A stretch of 64,000 nt of DNA from Micromonospora pisi (GCF_003633685.1 NZ_RBKT01000001.1:4712001-4776000); one strand, 5' to 3'. Positions 25,405 through 34,787 are shown, numbered from the stretch's first letter. Numbers and translations: made by a program. The notes: generated by a model from the letters alone, not told the origin.

Positions 25405-25881
25405 GTGCAGCAATCGCGTTTCGTCTTCCTATCCATGCCGGCGAAATCGGGCGGCCAGGTGGACGAGGCTGCCGAGGAGGTGTTGTGGATGCTCGTCTCG
25501 CCCAACAATCGGCAGCTGGGTCGCGGTGAGGAGGGCTACGGGACGTACGCCGAGTGTCGCGCGGCGGTCGTACGCCTGCGGGACGAGCACCGCCGGGCCG
25601 ACGCGATGGCCCTGGCCGACGAGTTGACCGGCCAGTGGGTGTGGCGGCTGGAACTCGACGGTGAGACGGTCGCTGTCTCCAGCCGGTCCTACCTGCGCGC
25701 CCGAGAGTGCAGCTACAACCTGGAGAGGTTCCTGGCCGCCGTACCACAGGCCGACGTGGTCGACGGGACTCGGGCGGTCCGCAAAGGACAACGGCTGGGC
25801 GGTGACGTACGGACCGTGTTCAGGTCGTCCGCCCTGCGCCGGCCCTACGGCCCGGACAACGGAACCAGGGCGGCGATCTGA
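25405..25881 (+). CDS. Small protein with DUF1508-like segment, first gene of the Pst-like operon
   Basis: A 158-residue protein without signal peptide or membrane helix. Residues about 75-115 (WVWRLELDGETVAVSSRSYL, then RARECSYNLERFLAAV) resemble the DUF1508/YegP fold, a small domain of unknown function often found as tandem copies. The rest is not recognised. GTG 25405 is chosen because GGGAGGA lies four bases upstream; the longer open frame to 25282 would overlap the conserved leader element. The stop overlaps the pstC start by one base (TGATG), so it is tightly coupled to the transporter. Role unknown, possibly a cytoplasmic regulator or partner of the transporter. Confidence 0.65.
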   Translation: MQQSRFVFLSMPAKSGGQVDEAAEEVLWMLVSPNNRQLGRGEEGYGTYAECRAAVVRLRDEHRRADAMALADELTGQWVWRLELDGETVAVSSRSYLRARECSYNLERFLAAVPQADVVDGTRAVRKGQRLGGDVRTVFRSSALRRPYGPDNGTRAAI

Positions 25882-26912
25882 TGGCGCCGAGCGCCGCAGC
25901 GGGTACCACGTTGCCGTCGGCACCGGAGGAGTCGCCGGACGTTCCTCGGCGGACCGTTGACCGACCCGGCCCGGCGGATCTGGTCTTCCGCGCTGTGGCC
26001 CGGTCCGGTGGGCTGCTCGTGCTCGCCATCATGGCGCTGGTCGGCGTCTTCCTGGCCTACCGCGCATTGGACGCGATCGAATTCGCCGGCTGGTCGTTCC
26101 TGAGCGAGCAGCGGTGGGAGCCGGAGTCCGGCCGGTTCGGCATCGCCGCGGTGCTCGTCGGTACCCTGCTCATCGCCCTGGTCGCGATTGTCATCGCGGT
26201 ACCACTGGCAATCGGTGCCGCGTTGTACATCTCCGAGTACGCACCGCGCCGGATGAAACAGACCCTGGTGAGTCTGGTCGACCTGATGGCTGCCGTGCCG
26301 AGTGTGGTCTACGGCCTGTGGGGGCTCTTCCTGCTACAGGGCAACGTGCTCGGGCTGTCCCGGTGGATCTCGACCTACTTCGGCTGGATCCCGCTGTTCC
26401 GGGTGGACGGGGTGGACCCGAGGGACCCGTTGGCCACCGACTCGGTCTACACCTCGTCCACCTTCATCGCCGGGATCGTGGTGGCGATGATGGTCGCCCC
26501 CATCATCTGCTCGATCATGCGCGAGGTCTTCGCCCAGGCGCCGGCCGGTGAGCGGGAGGGCGCGTACGCCCTCGGGGCCACCAGATGGGGGATGATCCGC
26601 TCGGTCGTGCTGCCGTTCGGCAAGGGCGGCATGATCGGTGGGACGATGCTCGGCCTGGGTCGGGCGCTGGGCGAGACGATCGGCGTCTACCTCGTCATCT
26701 CCATGGTCTTCGCGATCCAGCCCAACATCGTGCAGAACGGCGGCAGTTCGGTGGCCGCGCTGATCGCGCTCCGCTACGGCGACGCGACACCGATGGGCAT
26801 CTCCGCGTTGATGGCCGCTGGACTCGCACTCTTCCTGATGACCTTGGTGGTCAACTTCATCGCTTCCAGCATCGTGGCGCGATCCAGGTCCGGCGCGGCG
26901 AGCGAGGCGTGA
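25881..26912 (+). CDS. pstC: Phosphate-type ABC transporter permease PstC
   Basis: A 343-residue inner-membrane permease. About six hydrophobic helices follow a 35-residue polar N-terminus. The ABC-permease cytoplasmic loop is clear as EGAYALGATRWGMIRSVVLP followed by GRALGETIGV, as in PstC. It should pair with PstA and PstB to import phosphate or a related oxyanion delivered by the binding proteins encoded downstream. The start overlaps the preceding stop (TGATG), and pstA starts 9 bases after its stop. It is longer than usual between helices 3 and 4 (insert around FRVDGVDPRDPLATDS). Confidence 0.95.
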   Translation: MAPSAAAGTTLPSAPEESPDVPRRTVDRPGPADLVFRAVARSGGLLVLAIMALVGVFLAYRALDAIEFAGWSFLSEQRWEPESGRFGIAAVLVGTLLIALVAIVIAVPLAIGAALYISEYAPRRMKQTLVSLVDLMAAVPSVVYGLWGLFLLQGNVLGLSRWISTYFGWIPLFRVDGVDPRDPLATDSVYTSSTFIAGIVVAMMVAPIICSIMREVFAQAPAGEREGAYALGATRWGMIRSVVLPFGKGGMIGGTMLGLGRALGETIGVYLVISMVFAIQPNIVQNGGSSVAALIALRYGDATPMGISALMAAGLALFLMTLVVNFIASSIVARSRSGAASEA

Positions 26913-26921
26913 GGAGCGGTG

Positions 26922-28286
26922 ATGACTAACAGGCAGCTCGCCGAGACGGTACGCGACGAGTTCGTGCCGCAGACCGTACACCTCGCCGACGAGCTCGATA
27001 CCGGCCATTCTCCGGACCTGGCTCAGCCGGCGACGACCGTACCGGCTCAAGGCCCGGAGCCCGAGCGGCTCGAGGAACGGCGGTCGACCGGAACCAGCCG
27101 GCGCAGCGACCGGTTCGCGGCAGCCGGCGCCGCCCTCGCCGCGCTCGCCTTCACCATGATCGTATTCACCCAGTTGGCTCCGTTCGACGGGTTGCTGGGC
27201 TTCGTCGTCTTCGCCTGGCTTTCGTTCGTCGGCATCTACGCCCTGCTGGTCAGCTTCGACGAGGACGGTCCGGCGGTCCGCGACCGGATGGCCGCGGCGG
27301 TCGTGCACAGCCTCGGATTCCTGCTCCTGCTCGGCCTGGTCGTGGTGGTGCTCTTCACCCTGTTCCGGGGACGGGCGGCGCTGGTCCACCTCAACTTCTT
27401 TGTCCAGGACATGCGGCTGGCGGGCCCGCTGGAGCCATTGAGCGTCGGCGGTATCTGGCACGCGATCGTCGGCACCCTGGAGCAGATCGGGATCGCGCTG
27501 GCCATCACCGTGCCACTCGGGGTGCTCTGCGCGGTCTTCCTCGGCGAACTGCCGGGCGCGTTCAGCCGGTTCGTCCGTACGATCGTCGAGGCGATGACGG
27601 CGCTGCCGTCCATCGTCGCGGGCCTGTTCATCTACGCGACGGTCGTACTGATGATCGGGTTCGGCAAGTCCGGCTTCGCCGCGTCCCTGGCGATCACCGT
27701 GATGATGTTGCCGATCGTCATCCGGGCGTCCGATGTGGTGATCCGGCTGGTGCCCGGCTCGCTGCGCGAGGCGTCGTTGGCGCTGGGCGCCTCCCAATGG
27801 CGCACGGTCTGGCACGTGGTGCTGCCCACCGCGCGCTCGGGCCTGGCCACCGCGGTGATCCTCGGTACCGCCCGTGGCGTCGGTGAGACCTCGCCCGTAC
27901 TGCTGACCGCCGGGGTGAACGCGGGGATGAACGCGAACCCCTTCTCCGGCTGGCAGATCTCACTGCCGCTACAGACATTCGAATTCGTCAAGTCGCCGCA
28001 GCCGACCATGATCGCGCGTGGCTTCGGGACCGCGGCCACCCTGATGGTGCTGGTGCTCGTGCTCTTCATCGTGGCCCGGACCATCGGTGGCCGGGGTCCC
28101 GGTCAACTCACCCGGCGCCAGGCGCGGCGCCGGGTCGCCCAGTCGGAACGCGACAAGCGCCGCTTCCTGGAGCGGCAGTCGGCGACGCCGCCCGCCACCG
28201 AGGCCATGACATCCCCCGCCCTTCCGGACCGCCATCGCGAGCCGGAAGTCGATCCCGCCGACCATCGCGAGGAACGAGATGCCTGA
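26922..28286 (+). CDS. pstA: Phosphate-type ABC transporter permease PstA, extended
   Basis: The second permease subunit, 454 residues, against about 300 for typical PstA. The first 70 residues are a polar, probably disordered, cytoplasmic extension. The core has six helices and the permease loop EASLALGASQWRTVWHVVLP with GVGETSPVLLTAG. A further 45 residues form an Arg/Pro-rich C-terminal tail. ATG 26922 fits GAGGAG five bases upstream better than the GTG at 26919. The last 8 bases overlap the start of the PstS gene. Extra tails on a Pst permease suggest added protein contacts, which is inference. Confidence 0.93.
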   Translation: MTNRQLAETVRDEFVPQTVHLADELDTGHSPDLAQPATTVPAQGPEPERLEERRSTGTSRRSDRFAAAGAALAALAFTMIVFTQLAPFDGLLGFVVFAWLSFVGIYALLVSFDEDGPAVRDRMAAAVVHSLGFLLLLGLVVVVLFTLFRGRAALVHLNFFVQDMRLAGPLEPLSVGGIWHAIVGTLEQIGIALAITVPLGVLCAVFLGELPGAFSRFVRTIVEAMTALPSIVAGLFIYATVVLMIGFGKSGFAASLAITVMMLPIVIRASDVVIRLVPGSLREASLALGASQWRTVWHVVLPTARSGLATAVILGTARGVGETSPVLLTAGVNAGMNANPFSGWQISLPLQTFEFVKSPQPTMIARGFGTAATLMVLVLVLFIVARTIGGRGPGQLTRRQARRRVAQSERDKRRFLERQSATPPATEAMTSPALPDRHREPEVDPADHREERDA

Positions 28287-29964
28287 ACGTACGAATCTCC
28301 GGATGTCCGCCGTCAGTCGGCGGCTGTTCCGCCTGGCCGCCGGGGTGCTGGCCCTCGGCCTGGTGGCCGCCACCGTGCTCGCCGGCGGGGCGGCCCAGGC
28401 GGCCGCGCCCATCCTGGTGCCGATCAGTGGCGCCGGCTCGACCTGGAGCCAGAATGCGGTCGACGCCTGGCGGCGCAACGTCACCCAGTACAACATGACG
28501 ATCAACTACGCCGGTACGGGTTCGACCGACGGGCGTAACCAGTTCAAGAACGGCACCGTCGACTTCGCCGTGTCCGAGATTCCGTACGGGATCGACGACC
28601 CGGCCACGCCGAACGCCGACGATGCCCCGCCGAACCGCAAGTTCGCGTACATGCCGATCGTCGCCGGTGGCACGTCCTTCATGTACAACCTGAAGATCGG
28701 TGGCCGACAGGTGACGAACCTGCGGCTGTCCGGACCGGTGATTACCAAGATCTTCACCGGTGTGATCACCAACTGGAGCCACCCGGAGATCAAAGCGGAC
28801 AACCCGGGACTGGCCCTGCCCAGCCGCAAGATCGTGCCGGTGGTCCGCTCCGACGGTTCGGGCACCACGGCCCAGTTCACGCTCTGGATGAGCAAGGAGC
28901 ACGGCGGCCTGTGGAACGACTACTGCCGGGCCGCCGGCCGGGCCACGCCGTGCGGGATCACCTCCTACTACCCGACGATTCCCGGTCGGGGCTTCGTCGC
29001 CCAGGCGCAGTCCGTCGGGGTCGCCGGCTACGTGGCGCAGGGGTACGGCGAGGGCGCGATCACCTATGTCGAGTACTCGTACGCGTTGGAGAACCGGTTT
29101 CCGGTGGCGAAGGTGCTCAACCGCGCGGGTTACTACATCGAGCCGAAGGCGGCCAATGTCGCGGTCGGCCTGCTCGGCGCGACGATCAACGGCGACCTCA
29201 CCCAGAATCTCGACAACGTCTACCGCGGCGCTGATGCGCGGACCTATCCGCTGTCGTCGTACTCCTACATGGTCCTGCCGGTCTCGGAGAGCGTTCTTGG
29301 TTTCACCAAGAACAAGGGCTACACCCTTGGCCGGTTCGCCTATTACTTCCTCTGCCAGGGCCAGCAACAGGCCGAGGTGCTCGGCTATTCGCCGCTGCCG
29401 ATCAACCTGGTGACCGCCGCTTTCGACCAGGTCGCACGGATCGACGGGGTGGAGAAACAGGACATCAAAATTGAGAACTGCAACAATCCGACGTTCTCCC
29501 GGGACGGCACCAACACCCTGGCACGCAACGCGGCGCAGCCGCCGAGTTGCGACGCGAAGTCCAGCGGTACGCAGTGTGTGACCGGCACCGGCGGCGCGAC
29601 CCAGGAGACCCGGAACAGCAATCCCGTCGGTGGGAACAGCAACAATCCCGCCGGTGGCGGCAACAATCCCGCTGCCGGCGGCAACAACGCCACCGGCGGG
29701 GCCACGCCGACCGGAGTGGCCAGCGCCGGCCCGGTCGCGGTGGACCCCGACACCGGCGAGTCTCTCGGTAACCCCGGCGGTGGGGGCAACGACGAGTTCG
29801 TGGTGGCCACCCCGGTCTCGCTCGACGGTCAGGGCGGCTGGGCGCTGCGGCACACCATGATGCTGCTGGCCGGGGTGTTGCTCGCCGGGCTGCTGCTCGC
29901 GCCGCCGCTGTTCACCCGCCGGCTGGCCGGCCGGAACGGGACCGACCAGCGGAGCCCGCGATGA
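28279..29964 (+). CDS. pstS: PstS-family binding protein with C-terminal membrane anchor
   Basis: A 561-residue phosphate-binding-protein relative. After a signal peptide (residues 1-42, ending QAAAP), the ligand-binding start GAGSTW (51-56) and the SDGSGTT loop (about residue 194) match PstS. Normal PstS is about 370 residues and a lipoprotein. Here there is no lipobox; instead an Asn/Gly-rich linker (about residues 440-505) leads to a membrane helix near residues 530-555 and a basic tail. The binding domain is thus tethered at its C-terminus. The start overlaps pstA by 8 bases and the next gene overlaps its stop by 4 (ATGA). Confidence 0.92.
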   Translation: MPERTNLRMSAVSRRLFRLAAGVLALGLVAATVLAGGAAQAAAPILVPISGAGSTWSQNAVDAWRRNVTQYNMTINYAGTGSTDGRNQFKNGTVDFAVSEIPYGIDDPATPNADDAPPNRKFAYMPIVAGGTSFMYNLKIGGRQVTNLRLSGPVITKIFTGVITNWSHPEIKADNPGLALPSRKIVPVVRSDGSGTTAQFTLWMSKEHGGLWNDYCRAAGRATPCGITSYYPTIPGRGFVAQAQSVGVAGYVAQGYGEGAITYVEYSYALENRFPVAKVLNRAGYYIEPKAANVAVGLLGATINGDLTQNLDNVYRGADARTYPLSSYSYMVLPVSESVLGFTKNKGYTLGRFAYYFLCQGQQQAEVLGYSPLPINLVTAAFDQVARIDGVEKQDIKIENCNNPTFSRDGTNTLARNAAQPPSCDAKSSGTQCVTGTGGATQETRNSNPVGGNSNNPAGGGNNPAAGGNNATGGATPTGVASAGPVAVDPDTGESLGNPGGGGNDEFVVATPVSLDGQGGWALRHTMMLLAGVLLAGLLLAPPLFTRRLAGRNGTDQRSPR

Positions 29965-32462
29965 CGGCGATGGTCCGGCGATCGGGTCGCGAGCCGCTAC
30001 GGGGCTGGCGCCTGGCCCTGGCCCTGGTGGTGGTCGTGCCGCTGGCCGGAGCCGCGATGGTGGCACCGCAGTACCCGGCCGGGGCGCAGCAGCCGTCCGG
30101 CGGGGTGGACGCGCCGACCGACTCGGCGGTGACCGTGAGCGGCCGGGCGGACGGCGTGTACGGCGACGACTTCTCCGACCTCCGGGTGACGGTCTCGCAG
30201 ACCAGGAACCTCACCAGCCAGGGCATCTCGGTCAGTTGGACCGGTGGCAAGCCGACGGTGATGAGGGACGCCGTCCAGATGGTCGCCAACTATCTACAGA
30301 TCATGCAGTGTTGGGGACCCGACCCGGCGGCGGCCGACTTCCGGGAGACCTGCGTGCAGGGATTCGGTCGTCCCGGTGGGGCGGTCAACCGTATCCCCAA
30401 GTTGCTCGTACCCGATCCGCTGGAGACGGTCCTGTCGCCGGACGCCAAGATCATTCCGTTCCTGGCGGTGACCGGCGAACGGTCGTCGGACGGGGCGGAA
30501 TGCGACGCGGGCTGCAACCTCGGTGCCCTGCTCTCCGACTACTTCCGGGCGGACAACACCAACGAGATCTACCAGGGATTCACGGCCGCCGACGGCACCG
30601 GCCGGGTCGTCTTCGAGGTGCAGAACGCGATCACGCAGCCCTATCTGGGCTGCGGGGCACCCCAGCCGGCCCCCGGTGGCGGCCAGACGCCACGGCCCTG
30701 CTCGCTGGTGGTGGTTCCACGGGGCGATCACGACATGGACGGGAACCCCTTGTGTGCGGGCTGCGCGCTGGTGGACAGCCCGCTGCAGGCGTCGACGTTC
30801 CGGGACCGGATCGTCATTCCGTTGCAGTTCGAGTCGCTCGGTGGCGGCTGCGAGCTGGGGGCCGAGGAGCGGCTCACCGTCGGGTCGGATCTGGTCGCCG
30901 ACGCGGTCCGGTCCTGGCAGCCAGCGCTCTGCGCGGACGGCGGCGCGACCTTCGGCTACTCCGCCGCCAGCGACGAGGACGCGGTACGGCAGGTGCTCAG
31001 CCCCGTACCGGGCGCCCCAGGTATGGGTTTCACCGCCGAGCCCGCGGTGCCCCTCCCGGGCGGGCCGGAAGTGCTGCACGCCCCGGTCGTGCTCTCCGGG
31101 GCGGTGATCGCCTTCAACATCGACGTGGAGGTCGATGCCAGCGCGCCGCCGGACGTACTGAAACTGAGGGCGAGCGCGCTGCGCGAGCTGAAGCTGACGC
31201 CCCGGTTGGTGGCGAAGCTGCTCACCCAGTCGTACTCCTCGGACGTACCGGGTGGCGCCGTTAGCGAACATGTCCGGAACAACCCCCGTGACCTCTTCCA
31301 GGACCCGGAACTGCGGTCGCTGAACCCGGTGTTCGTACAGTTCACCCGCGTCGCCGCGCTGCGCTCCGGACTGATGGTCGCGCAGGGCAACTCGGCCGCC
31401 TACCGCGAGGTGTGGAAGTGGATTCTGGCCGATGCCACGGCGCGGAAGTGGCTGGCCGGTGAGCCGGACGAGCACGGAATGGTGGTCAACAGCTACTACC
31501 GCGATGTGCTCAACACCGGCGTGCCGCTCGACACCTTCCCCAAGGCCGACGCCACGGAGGTCGTCGGTGCCGGCGCTCCGGAGGACAAGCCCTTCGGAAC
31601 CGGTCACCTCCGTCCCTACCTCGGCAGCATGGAAGAGGCGGCGCTCCAGACGCGACGTGCCGACCCGAAGTCGAAGACGGTCTGGGACGCGAACCGGACA
31701 CCGCCGGACTATGTCGCCGGTAGTGCTCTCCGGCCGGTCGGATTCCGGGGGGCCATGTCGATCACCGACGCCGCGTCGGCCGCCCGTTACGGTCTCTACG
31801 CGGCGAGCCTGACCAACCAGAACCAGGAGTTCGTGGCGCCGACCCGGGAAGGCATGCTGGCCGCGGTCGACGCCATGGTGCCGAGTGAGGCCGATGACGA
31901 TGTCCTGATGATCGACCCGACGAAAAAGGCACCCGGCGCCTATCCGCTCACGATGGTGAACTATGCCGCGGTCAATATCAGCAATCAGGATCAGGCGGCG
32001 CGTGATGACTACGCGCAATTCCTGCGATATGCCGCCGGGGCCGGTCAGACCGAGGGCGTCCGCCGGGGCGAACTGCCCCGGGGCTACGTCCCGCTACCCA
32101 ACAAGTTGCGCCAGCAGACGATGTCGGCCGCGAACGCGATCGAACGCGGGCCGGCCCCCAGCCCGACCCCGTCGGTCGAGCCGACGGAGCCGGAAACGAC
32201 CACCCCGACCACCTTGTCGACGACCCCGGCCAGCACCAGCACCTCCACCGGCACCCCCAACGCGGGGCTGCCACCGGTGACACCCGGCCCGACCCGTACC
32301 CCGGCGCCGGTGCCACCGGCCACCGCGGTCAGTCAGACCACCCCGGGGGGGCCGCTCGGCCTGGTGGGCCAGTACGCGTTGGTCGCCGCGCTCGCGCTCG
32401 GACTTCTCGGCGGTGCCGCCGGCCCGGTGCTGCTCCGGCTGTCCGGGCGCCGCCGAATCTAG
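29961..32462 (+). CDS. Large membrane-anchored PstS-like protein, 833 aa
   Basis: A secreted, membrane-tethered relative of phosphate-binding proteins. A signal helix at residues 15-45 is followed by about 270 residues that I do not recognise, rich in Cys (for example AECDAGCNLG, LCAGCALV). A PstS-like core follows: FGYSAASDEDA, HAPVVLSGAVIAFNIDV and LKLTPRLVAKLLTQSY correspond to the PVVLSG-type hinge and the motif that follows it in PstS. A Thr/Pro linker, one membrane helix (about residues 800-825) and a basic tail end it. The ATGA overlap makes it part of the pstC-pstA-pstS transcript. The ligand is unknown; it may be a co-receptor or a scaffold. Confidence 0.75.
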   Translation: MTAMVRRSGREPLRGWRLALALVVVVPLAGAAMVAPQYPAGAQQPSGGVDAPTDSAVTVSGRADGVYGDDFSDLRVTVSQTRNLTSQGISVSWTGGKPTVMRDAVQMVANYLQIMQCWGPDPAAADFRETCVQGFGRPGGAVNRIPKLLVPDPLETVLSPDAKIIPFLAVTGERSSDGAECDAGCNLGALLSDYFRADNTNEIYQGFTAADGTGRVVFEVQNAITQPYLGCGAPQPAPGGGQTPRPCSLVVVPRGDHDMDGNPLCAGCALVDSPLQASTFRDRIVIPLQFESLGGGCELGAEERLTVGSDLVADAVRSWQPALCADGGATFGYSAASDEDAVRQVLSPVPGAPGMGFTAEPAVPLPGGPEVLHAPVVLSGAVIAFNIDVEVDASAPPDVLKLRASALRELKLTPRLVAKLLTQSYSSDVPGGAVSEHVRNNPRDLFQDPELRSLNPVFVQFTRVAALRSGLMVAQGNSAAYREVWKWILADATARKWLAGEPDEHGMVVNSYYRDVLNTGVPLDTFPKADATEVVGAGAPEDKPFGTGHLRPYLGSMEEAALQTRRADPKSKTVWDANRTPPDYVAGSALRPVGFRGAMSITDAASAARYGLYAASLTNQNQEFVAPTREGMLAAVDAMVPSEADDDVLMIDPTKKAPGAYPLTMVNYAAVNISNQDQAARDDYAQFLRYAAGAGQTEGVRRGELPRGYVPLPNKLRQQTMSAANAIERGPAPSPTPSVEPTEPETTTPTTLSTTPASTSTSTGTPNAGLPPVTPGPTRTPAPVPPATAVSQTTPGGPLGLVGQYALVAALALGLLGGAAGPVLLRLSGRRRI

Positions 32463-32532
32463 CCGTCCCTCATTCCTGATGTGTTCCTCGATTGATGTGA
32501 CGCTCCGTGGCCAATCCTGTTCATTCGGCCTA

Positions 32533-32569
32533 AACGTTGGCGATAAGTAGCGCACGAAACGTTTGCGAA
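32533..32569 (+). promoter_or_regulatory. Direct repeat upstream of the third binding-protein gene
   Basis: AAACGTTGGCGA (32533-32544) and AAACGTTTGCGA (32558-32569) differ at one position and are spaced 25 bases start to start. They lie about 105 bases before the ATG in a relatively AT-rich leader. This is a possible regulator site for an independent promoter; no known factor is recognised. Confidence 0.4.
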
Positions 32570-32673
32570 ACAGCAGTATCGACCGACGGGACGGGTGAGA
32601 AAGACTTGCTTCCAGCTCATTGATCACCGGAAATGGGCTAACCGTTTTTGTCTCTCTCAGAAGGGGAGAACAA

Positions 32674-33759
32674 ATGAAGGTAAGGGCTCTCGCGAGCACG
32701 ATGGGCGTCGGTGTGGCCGCCGCCCTCATGCTCACCGCCGTGGCCGTCCCGGCCTCGGCCGACCCGGTCCCGGCCACCGACTACCGCCAGCTTGCCGGTG
32801 TCGGGTCGGACACCACGCAGGACGTGCTGAACCACCTCGGCAAGGTGGTCGGCGGCGGCAGCACGATCGCCTCCTGGGACGCCCGGCCGCCGGCCGGCGC
32901 GACGACGACCATCAAGACCAAGGCGTCGGGCCCGAACGGGGACTGCACCCAGACCCGGCCGAACGGCTCCGGCGCTGGCCGGACGGCGCTGCGTAACGCG
33001 CAGAGCAGCACCAACGCCACGTACGACTGCGTTGATTTCGCCCGCTCGTCCAGCTACCCCAACGCGGTCCCGCAGACCACCGGCCTCTACACCTACATCC
33101 CGTTCGGCGTGGACGCGGTGACCGTGGCGGTCAACGAGAACAGCTTCCTGCCGTCGAACATCACCTCCATCCAGGCCCAGCGGATCTACCAGTGCTTCGA
33201 CGACGACATCGCCGGTGAGCCGGTCGTCCCGCTGCTGATCCAGTCCGGCTCGGGCACCCGGCAGTTCTGGCTGCAGAAGATGGGTGTCGCCGAGCAGGAC
33301 ATCGCCGCCGGCTTCTACCCGTGTCTGCAGGACCTGGGCAACACCGTCCAGGAGCACGACGGCAACGTCCTGGCCGGCCACGAGGAGTACCTGCTGCCGT
33401 TCTCGGTCGGTCAGTGGATCGCCCAGGGCAACACCGGGCAGGTTGTCGGCGGACACGCGATCGACATCGCCAACCGTCGGGGTCCGTCGAAGCTGCTCTC
33501 GATGGACGCCGTCGCGCCGCGCAACGTCGACGGCTCCCTGAACATCAACTTCCCGATCCGCCGCGACGTGTACAACGTCGTACCCACCGCCGACCTGGTC
33601 ACGGGTTCGCTGCTCTCGAACACCTTCGCCGGTCCGACCTCGTCCGTCTGCAACGAGGACGACGTCATCAAGGCGTACGGCTTCGGTTTCCGTACCGGTT
33701 CCAGCTCGAACCTGCTGGAGCTGCCCTGTGGCTCGACCCTGCTGAAGGCCGACTCCTGA
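32674..33759 (+). CDS. Secreted PstS-like substrate-binding protein
   Basis: A 361-residue secreted binding protein. The signal peptide (residues 1-29, ending ASAD) is followed by GVGSDTTQDVLNHLG, the N-terminal signature of a PstS-related secreted family common in Streptomyces. A QSGSGTRQFWL segment occupies the position of the PstS SGSGT loop. There is no membrane anchor or lipobox, so it is soluble or wall-associated. Several Cys pairs (CTQT, YDCVDF, YQCFDDD, FYPCLQD) suggest disulfides. AAGGGGAG lies 7 bases before the ATG. It is separated from the upstream operon by 211 bases and followed by a strong hairpin, so it is probably transcribed separately and abundantly. Confidence 0.85.
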   Translation: MKVRALASTMGVGVAAALMLTAVAVPASADPVPATDYRQLAGVGSDTTQDVLNHLGKVVGGGSTIASWDARPPAGATTTIKTKASGPNGDCTQTRPNGSGAGRTALRNAQSSTNATYDCVDFARSSSYPNAVPQTTGLYTYIPFGVDAVTVAVNENSFLPSNITSIQAQRIYQCFDDDIAGEPVVPLLIQSGSGTRQFWLQKMGVAEQDIAAGFYPCLQDLGNTVQEHDGNVLAGHEEYLLPFSVGQWIAQGNTGQVVGGHAIDIANRRGPSKLLSMDAVAPRNVDGSLNINFPIRRDVYNVVPTADLVTGSLLSNTFAGPTSSVCNEDDVIKAYGFGFRTGSSSNLLELPCGSTLLKADS

Positions 33760-33793
33760 TCCTCGGGCCGGCCGACTGAACGCGCACCACGAC

Positions 33794-33828
33794 CCGGGGA
33801 CCGGACCGCATCCGCGACCGGTCCCCGG
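33794..33828 (+). terminator. Terminator hairpin after the third binding-protein gene
   Basis: Perfect 11-bp arms CCGGGGACCGG and CCGGTCCCCGG with a 13-base loop, 34 bases after the stop. Confidence 0.8.
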
Positions 33829-33886
33829 TTCGCCCATGACACCGCAGGTCCTCTGGCTTCGCACCCGCGAGAAAAGGAAGTGGTTC

Positions 33887-34633
33887 ATGTACAACCTCAC
33901 CCGTCGGATGGGCGTGCTGGTCGCGTCCGCCGCGCTCACCTTCGCCGCTCTGACCGGATTCGCCGGCGCGGCGCAGGCCGAGAGCCCGATCCTCGGCACC
34001 CTCACCCTCAGCCAGACCAGTGGCACTGTCAGCGACACGCCGTTCGTGGCGAATGCCACCACCTCCGCCGGCTGCCCCGCCGGGTACGGCCAGAACGCGT
34101 CGCTCCGGGTCGGTCCGGTGGGTGGGCAGTCCCGGCTGCTCGGGCCCATCGGCGGCGCCGGCGACTACGACAGCGTCGGGTCGATCACCCTGCCGGCCGC
34201 CCGGTCGCTGACCACCGCGCTCGGCGCGACCCCCGCCGACGGGGACTACGAGGTCGTCATCAACTGCGCGGGTGTGCCGGTCGGCACCCACCCGAAGACG
34301 TTCTCCACCCTCGTCACCGTTTCCGGCAGCAACTGGCAGGTGAAGGCGGCCGTGGCCACCACCACCAACCTGCAGGCCAAGCCCTGGCTCTTCGCCTTCG
34401 AGGGGCAGCAGGTCACGCTGACGGCGGACGTGTCGCGAGGCGCCGCCGGCACGGTCGAATACCTGGTGGACGGCATTTCCGTCGGGACCGCTCCGGTCGT
34501 CGACGGCAAGTCGGTGCTGAAGACCCGCGCGCTGCCCAACGGGCTGCTCCAGGTCAAGGCGAAGTTCACCCCCGATGACCCGCGGCTGTTCAAGCCTTCG
34601 GTCTCGGCGATCTGCTACATCGTCATCGGTTGA
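33887..34633 (+). CDS. Secreted protein with CPAGYG domain plus Ig-like domain (paralogue 1)
   Basis: A 248-residue secreted protein. The signal peptide (residues 1-31, ending AQAES) is followed by a domain of about 125 residues shared with three other proteins in this locus: LGTLTLSQTSG, then CPAGYGQN, LRVGPVG and DGDYEVVINCAG. A second, Ig-like domain (residues 160-245) resembles Big_3-type repeats (TLTADVSRGAAGTVEYLVDG). There is no anchor. AAAGGAAG precedes the ATG. The two Cys of the shared domain probably pair. Function unknown; the context suggests a component of a surface layer or matrix. Confidence 0.75.
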   Translation: MYNLTRRMGVLVASAALTFAALTGFAGAAQAESPILGTLTLSQTSGTVSDTPFVANATTSAGCPAGYGQNASLRVGPVGGQSRLLGPIGGAGDYDSVGSITLPAARSLTTALGATPADGDYEVVINCAGVPVGTHPKTFSTLVTVSGSNWQVKAAVATTTNLQAKPWLFAFEGQQVTLTADVSRGAAGTVEYLVDGISVGTAPVVDGKSVLKTRALPNGLLQVKAKFTPDDPRLFKPSVSAICYIVIG

Positions 34634-34703
34634 TCGTCCGGCCGATCTGATCCGGACCCGGCCGGAACGTGTCGCAACCGACCCGTAGCCGGCCACCCGT
34701 CCA

Positions 34704-34733
34704 CGCCGCCAAGCCGTTCCCGGTTTGGCGGCG
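34704..34733 (+). terminator. Hairpin between paralogues 1 and 2
   Basis: Arms CGCCGCCAAGCC and GGTTTGGCGGCG (12 bp, one G-U pair) with a 6-base loop, 70 bases after the paralogue 1 stop. Confidence 0.65.
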
Positions 34734-34787
34734 GTGGCCGTACCACCCCATCTCGGCGCAACCCGCTCAGAGAAAAGGACGCGGCTC

